NCBI GenBank assembly: GCA_016718655.1
Contig: JADKCV010000042.1
Span: forward strand, 1-15,450
Direction: 5' to 3'
Source: Flavobacteriales bacterium
GTDB taxonomy: Bacteria > Bacteroidota > Bacteroidia > Flavobacteriales_F > PHOS-HE28
Length of the DNA: 15,450 nucleotides
In this document: positions 13,207 to 15,450 of the stretch, piece after piece
Position numbering within the stretch: position 1 is the stretch's first letter
Layout of the letters: every line of letters begins with the position of its first letter
Notes under the pieces: model-generated
Told to the model about the DNA's origin: nothing
Seen by the model: only the letters and a program-made list of their open reading frames with translations
Database searches by the model: none
Made by a program: the position numbers and the translations under genes

Positions 13207-14004
13207 TCAATGCGCGATCTGTTGCAGGACCAGCAACGGCAGGTTGATGCGCTCGGCGATCGCCTTTGATGCGCTCGGATGCAGCAACCTTCCCAGGAAT
13301 CCCGCATGCCGGTGGACCACCGCGATCATGTCGGCCCCTTCGCGCCGGGCGATCCGATCCATACCCTCCAAGAGATCATCCGCCCGCACCTGCTGGTAGC
13401 TGTGGGGCACGCCGTTCAGCGCTTGTTCGAACATGTGTTTGTCGAGGACAGGAGGGTCTTGACTTTCCATGGCCTGCACATGACCGATGAGGACCTCCGC
13501 ATCACACGACAGGGCGATCTGATGGACCATGTCCAAGGTGCGCGCTTCAAGGTCTCCATGGTCGGTGGCCAAGAGGATGCGCTTCGGGCGTTTGATCTCG
13601 GCGAGCTCCGGTATGGCCAGCACGGGTACCGTGCTGCTCTGGATCACTTGCACCGTATTGCTACCGAAGAACAACGTGGACCCCGCCTTGCCGCGATTGC
13701 CCATCACCACCACGTCCGCCGCTCGTTTGGCGACCACCTCTTCCAGCACACTCGCCACCTGCCCGATGCGCACTTGCCTTTGTACACCATCCGATCCCGT
13801 GGTACGTATGAATCGCTCGGCATAGTCTTCAAACCCGGTCCTGATGGCCTTCTCGACCTCGTCGTACTTGCCCAATAGCATCGGATCCTGCACGTAGGTG
13901 TGGAGCATCACGTAGGAGTTCGTTGGGCCAAAGATCTCCCACGCGTAAAGGGCGGCGTGCATCGCGGGTTCACTGAGGTCGGTAGCAATGAGGATATGGG
14001 ACAT
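13207..14004 (-). CDS. Universal stress protein, tandem UspA domains
   Basis: Intact, 265 codons from the ATG at 14004 (MSHILIATDLSEPAMHAALY). Domain 1 is about residues 1-145 with VMGNRGKAGSTLFFGSNT as the nucleotide loop; domain 2 (RILLATDHGDLEARTLDMV to the end) carries HRHAGFLGRLLHPSASK and PLLVLQ. It converges on the first stress gene and diverges from the third, with which it shares a 248 bp intergenic region. The motif TAAACTTG lies 23 nt upstream of its start. Confidence 0.88.
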   Translation of the reverse strand: MSHILIATDLSEPAMHAALYAWEIFGPTNSYVMLHTYVQDPMLLGKYDEVEKAIRTGFEDYAERFIRTTGSDGVQRQVRIGQVASVLEEVVAKRAADVVVMGNRGKAGSTLFFGSNTVQVIQSSTVPVLAIPELAEIKRPKRILLATDHGDLEARTLDMVHQIALSCDAEVLIGHVQAMESQDPPVLDKHMFEQALNGVPHSYQQVRADDLLEGMDRIARREGADMIAVVHRHAGFLGRLLHPSASKAIAERINLPLLVLQQIAH

Positions 14005-14027
14005 GGGTTTCAGGTTGTCGCTTCGGT

Positions 14028-14035
14028 CAAGTTTA
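14028..14035 (-). promoter_or_regulatory. TAAACTTG, probable -7 box of the second stress-protein gene
   Basis: Matches TATACTTG of the first stress-protein gene at seven of eight bases, and sits 23 nt from its own ATG at 14004 versus 22 nt there. Close to the Bacteroidota -7 consensus TAnnTTTG. No clear TTG box was found upstream. Confidence 0.45.
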
Positions 14036-14055
14036 GCCTGCGCGTCGCACGGAAC

Positions 14056-14073
14056 GCATGATGGATGTCATGC
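14056..14073. promoter_or_regulatory. Inverted repeat, possible operator
   Basis: GCATGA-6 nt-TCATGC lies 20 nt upstream of the TAAACTTG box, between the divergent stress genes. The size fits a dimeric regulator site. A nearby direct repeat CATTGATGGC/CATTGATGCC (about 14098-14118) is the only other structure in this 248 bp intergenic stretch apart from the promoter motifs. Regulator unknown. Confidence 0.3.
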
Positions 14074-14228
14074 CTCCGCGGGGTGAGCCGCTTGGCCGCA
14101 TTGATGGCCATTGATGCCTCCAACCAGAAGTGGCCGACAACGGTCCGGCTCTGAGCACGACAGGTCTCAGGCGGCCCGTTCCGGTGGTCGGATCTGAGCT
14201 TTATCAGGCATCACGGCGAGAGCGGTGA

Positions 14229-14236
14229 TAACTTGG
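14229..14236 (+). promoter_or_regulatory. TAACTTGG, possible -7 box of the third stress-protein gene
   Basis: Shares ACTTG with the boxes of the other two stress genes but is closer to the start (16 nt before the ATG at 14253), so it is the weakest of the three. Confidence 0.3.
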
Positions 14237-14252
14237 CATATATCGCTTCACC

Positions 14253-15068
14253 ATGCTCCACATCCTGCTCCCCACCGACTTCAGTGACACGTCCTTCAAA
14301 GCTGCCACGTTCGCTTTCGACCTGTTCGGCACCGGACAGGTGAAATACACGGCGGTGCATACCTATTTGAAGCCCGCCTTCGACAATGTGCTGTTGCCCC
14401 GCATCGGCGATAGCACACGGATCGAAGCGGTGAACGGCCTGCGCCGCTTCGAGCGCAAGTGCCGCAAGTACGCCGGCAAAATGGTGCTGGCGCGGAAAGT
14501 CTCGCCTTCGATGCTGACCGATGTACTGAACGAACTGGCCCAAAAGAAGGGCGCGGACCTGATCGTGATGGGTACGCAAGGCGCGGGCAACTACGGCCTG
14601 GTGGGGAGCAATACGACGGCGGTGGTCCTGGCGCGGACACCCGTGATCACCGTGCCCTCGCAATGGGTCCCCGCACCCGTTTCGCGCATCCTGCTCGCTT
14701 ACGATGGCGGCACATTGGACAGCTCCACATTGAAGCCCTTGATCGATGTGGCAGCACGAACGCATGCCGAAGTGGTACTCGCTCATGTACGCGACAACAT
14801 CCCGGCTTTCGACAAGCGTGCCGACCGCAAGCACGTGGCTGAACTGTTCGATGGCGTCCCTCACACGTTCGTTACCGTGCAAGGGGATGAAGTGATGAAG
14901 ACCATGGATGATCTGGCCAGGCAAGGGCGCATCCAACTGGTGGCTGTGATCCACCGGCAAAAGGGCTTCTGGGAGGGACTCTTCCATTCCAGCAAAGCCA
15001 AGCGTATGGCGCTGCATACCACCGTGCCGCTGCTGGTACTTCCTGAAAGGACACAAGGACCGAAGTGA
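14253..15068 (+). CDS. Universal stress protein, tandem UspA domains
   Basis: Intact, 271 codons. Domain 1 opens MLHILLPTDFSDTSFKAATF and has VMGTQGAGNYGLVGSNTT as the nucleotide loop (about residues 107-124). Domain 2 starts RILLAYDGGTLDSSTLKPL and ends HRQKGFWEGLFHSSKAK ... PLLVLPERT. It is the nearest relative in this window of the amber-split gene (both open with ILLPTDFS). It ends 29 nt from the convergent thioesterase gene. Confidence 0.88.
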   Translation: MLHILLPTDFSDTSFKAATFAFDLFGTGQVKYTAVHTYLKPAFDNVLLPRIGDSTRIEAVNGLRRFERKCRKYAGKMVLARKVSPSMLTDVLNELAQKKGADLIVMGTQGAGNYGLVGSNTTAVVLARTPVITVPSQWVPAPVSRILLAYDGGTLDSSTLKPLIDVAARTHAEVVLAHVRDNIPAFDKRADRKHVAELFDGVPHTFVTVQGDEVMKTMDDLARQGRIQLVAVIHRQKGFWEGLFHSSKAKRMALHTTVPLLVLPERTQGPK

Positions 15069-15097
15069 TCGCGTCGCTCACCCCGGACAAGCCTGGC

Positions 15098-15450
15098 TCA
15101 TCGGTAGCCGATCTCTTCCGTCAGGGCGATCCCGCTCCGCATGAAGTTGCCCGTGGCGCGGCCCACCAGCTTGTTTCGCTCATCGAACAGTTCGGAGTCG
15201 GCGATGAAGAGGTTGGTGGACTTGAACTTCAATCCGCCCACAGAACGCACCAGCCCGCTCGCGACCGGTCGCAGGAGCTGTACGTTGATGGATACGGTAT
15301 ACACGAAGACATCTTCCACGATGGAGTTCACCGCGAAGAAGGCGGCATCATCCAGCATCTTGAAGTAGACCGAGCCGTGCATGGCGTTGGCGGCGTGGTG
15401 GTACTTCGTGATGATGGGCAGCGTGAGCTCCGCGTGCTCCTTTGCTGATG
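15098..15450 (-). CDS. PaaI-like hotdog thioesterase, 5' end beyond the window
   Basis: The frame is open from the window edge to a TGA at 15098, 117 codons. The hotdog signature reads HHAANAMHGSVYFKMLDDAA: the HGS turn and an acidic residue on the long helix, the active-site layout of acyl-CoA thioesterases of the PaaI/YiiD type. It continues with strands SINVQLLRPV and LFIADSELFDERNKLVG. An ATG at 15382 exists inside the signature, but the upstream codons (LPIITKYHH) clearly belong to the protein, so the true start is off the window. Likely hydrolyses acyl-CoA in the cytoplasm; substrate unknown. A relic of a similar 3' end lies at 12024. Confidence 0.78.
   Translation of the reverse strand, partial: SAKEHAELTLPIITKYHHAANAMHGSVYFKMLDDAAFFAVNSIVEDVFVYTVSINVQLLRPVASGLVRSVGGLKFKSTNLFIADSELFDERNKLVGRATGNFMRSGIALTEEIGYR

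Overview
The window looks like a piece of a GC-rich Bacteroidota chromosome, most likely from an environmental Flavobacteriales lineage. The evidence is a secreted repeat protein ending in a type IX secretion (T9SS) type A sorting tail, a PKD-domain lipoprotein, several small secreted proteins or lipoproteins, tandem-domain universal stress proteins of the Bacteroidota type, and TAnnTTTG-like promoter motifs. No rRNA, tRNA or CRISPR array was seen. Many genes are broken by frameshifts, often at homopolymers, so either local sequence quality is poor or much of this accessory DNA is decaying.

Layout. 1-236 is a minisatellite of about 21 bp units. 218-3044 is a minus-strand array of small secreted or lipoprotein genes, most of them broken, each preceded by a short copied 5' fragment that reads MPRLIVxG..SLDG and resembles the start of a DHFR/RibD-C-type reductase. 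3068-3641 is a broken type II toxin-antitoxin pair (PIN toxin plus antitoxin stub), cut by an IS3-family element at about 3642-4795. 4789-5581 holds a 54 bp palindrome, a dispersed repeat and a PKD lipoprotein. 5782-7315 is a frameshifted NAD(P)-dependent aldehyde dehydrogenase with a strong terminator.

Upstream of the aldehyde dehydrogenase, 7327-8869 is a second minus-strand array: three small genes, each preceded by a copy of the dehydrogenase's own 5' end (start codon plus about 17-20 codons). Each copy begins shortly after the stop of the gene before it. The two arrays share one grammar of [leader fragment][small gene][leader fragment][small gene], which looks like serial acquisition of gene cassettes at the 5' end of a host gene. 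I regard this as the most interesting signal of the window.

The right third is plus-strand or mixed: a seven-repeat secreted protein with T9SS tail (8958-10540), two unknown genes ending in a glycine-rich protein, a DinB-like protein, a 3' relic of a thioesterase gene, three two-domain universal stress proteins (one split by an in-frame amber codon), and the 3' part of a PaaI-like thioesterase running off the end. The stress-protein genes share a TAWACTTG-like motif just upstream of their starts and are probably a coordinately controlled stress cluster.
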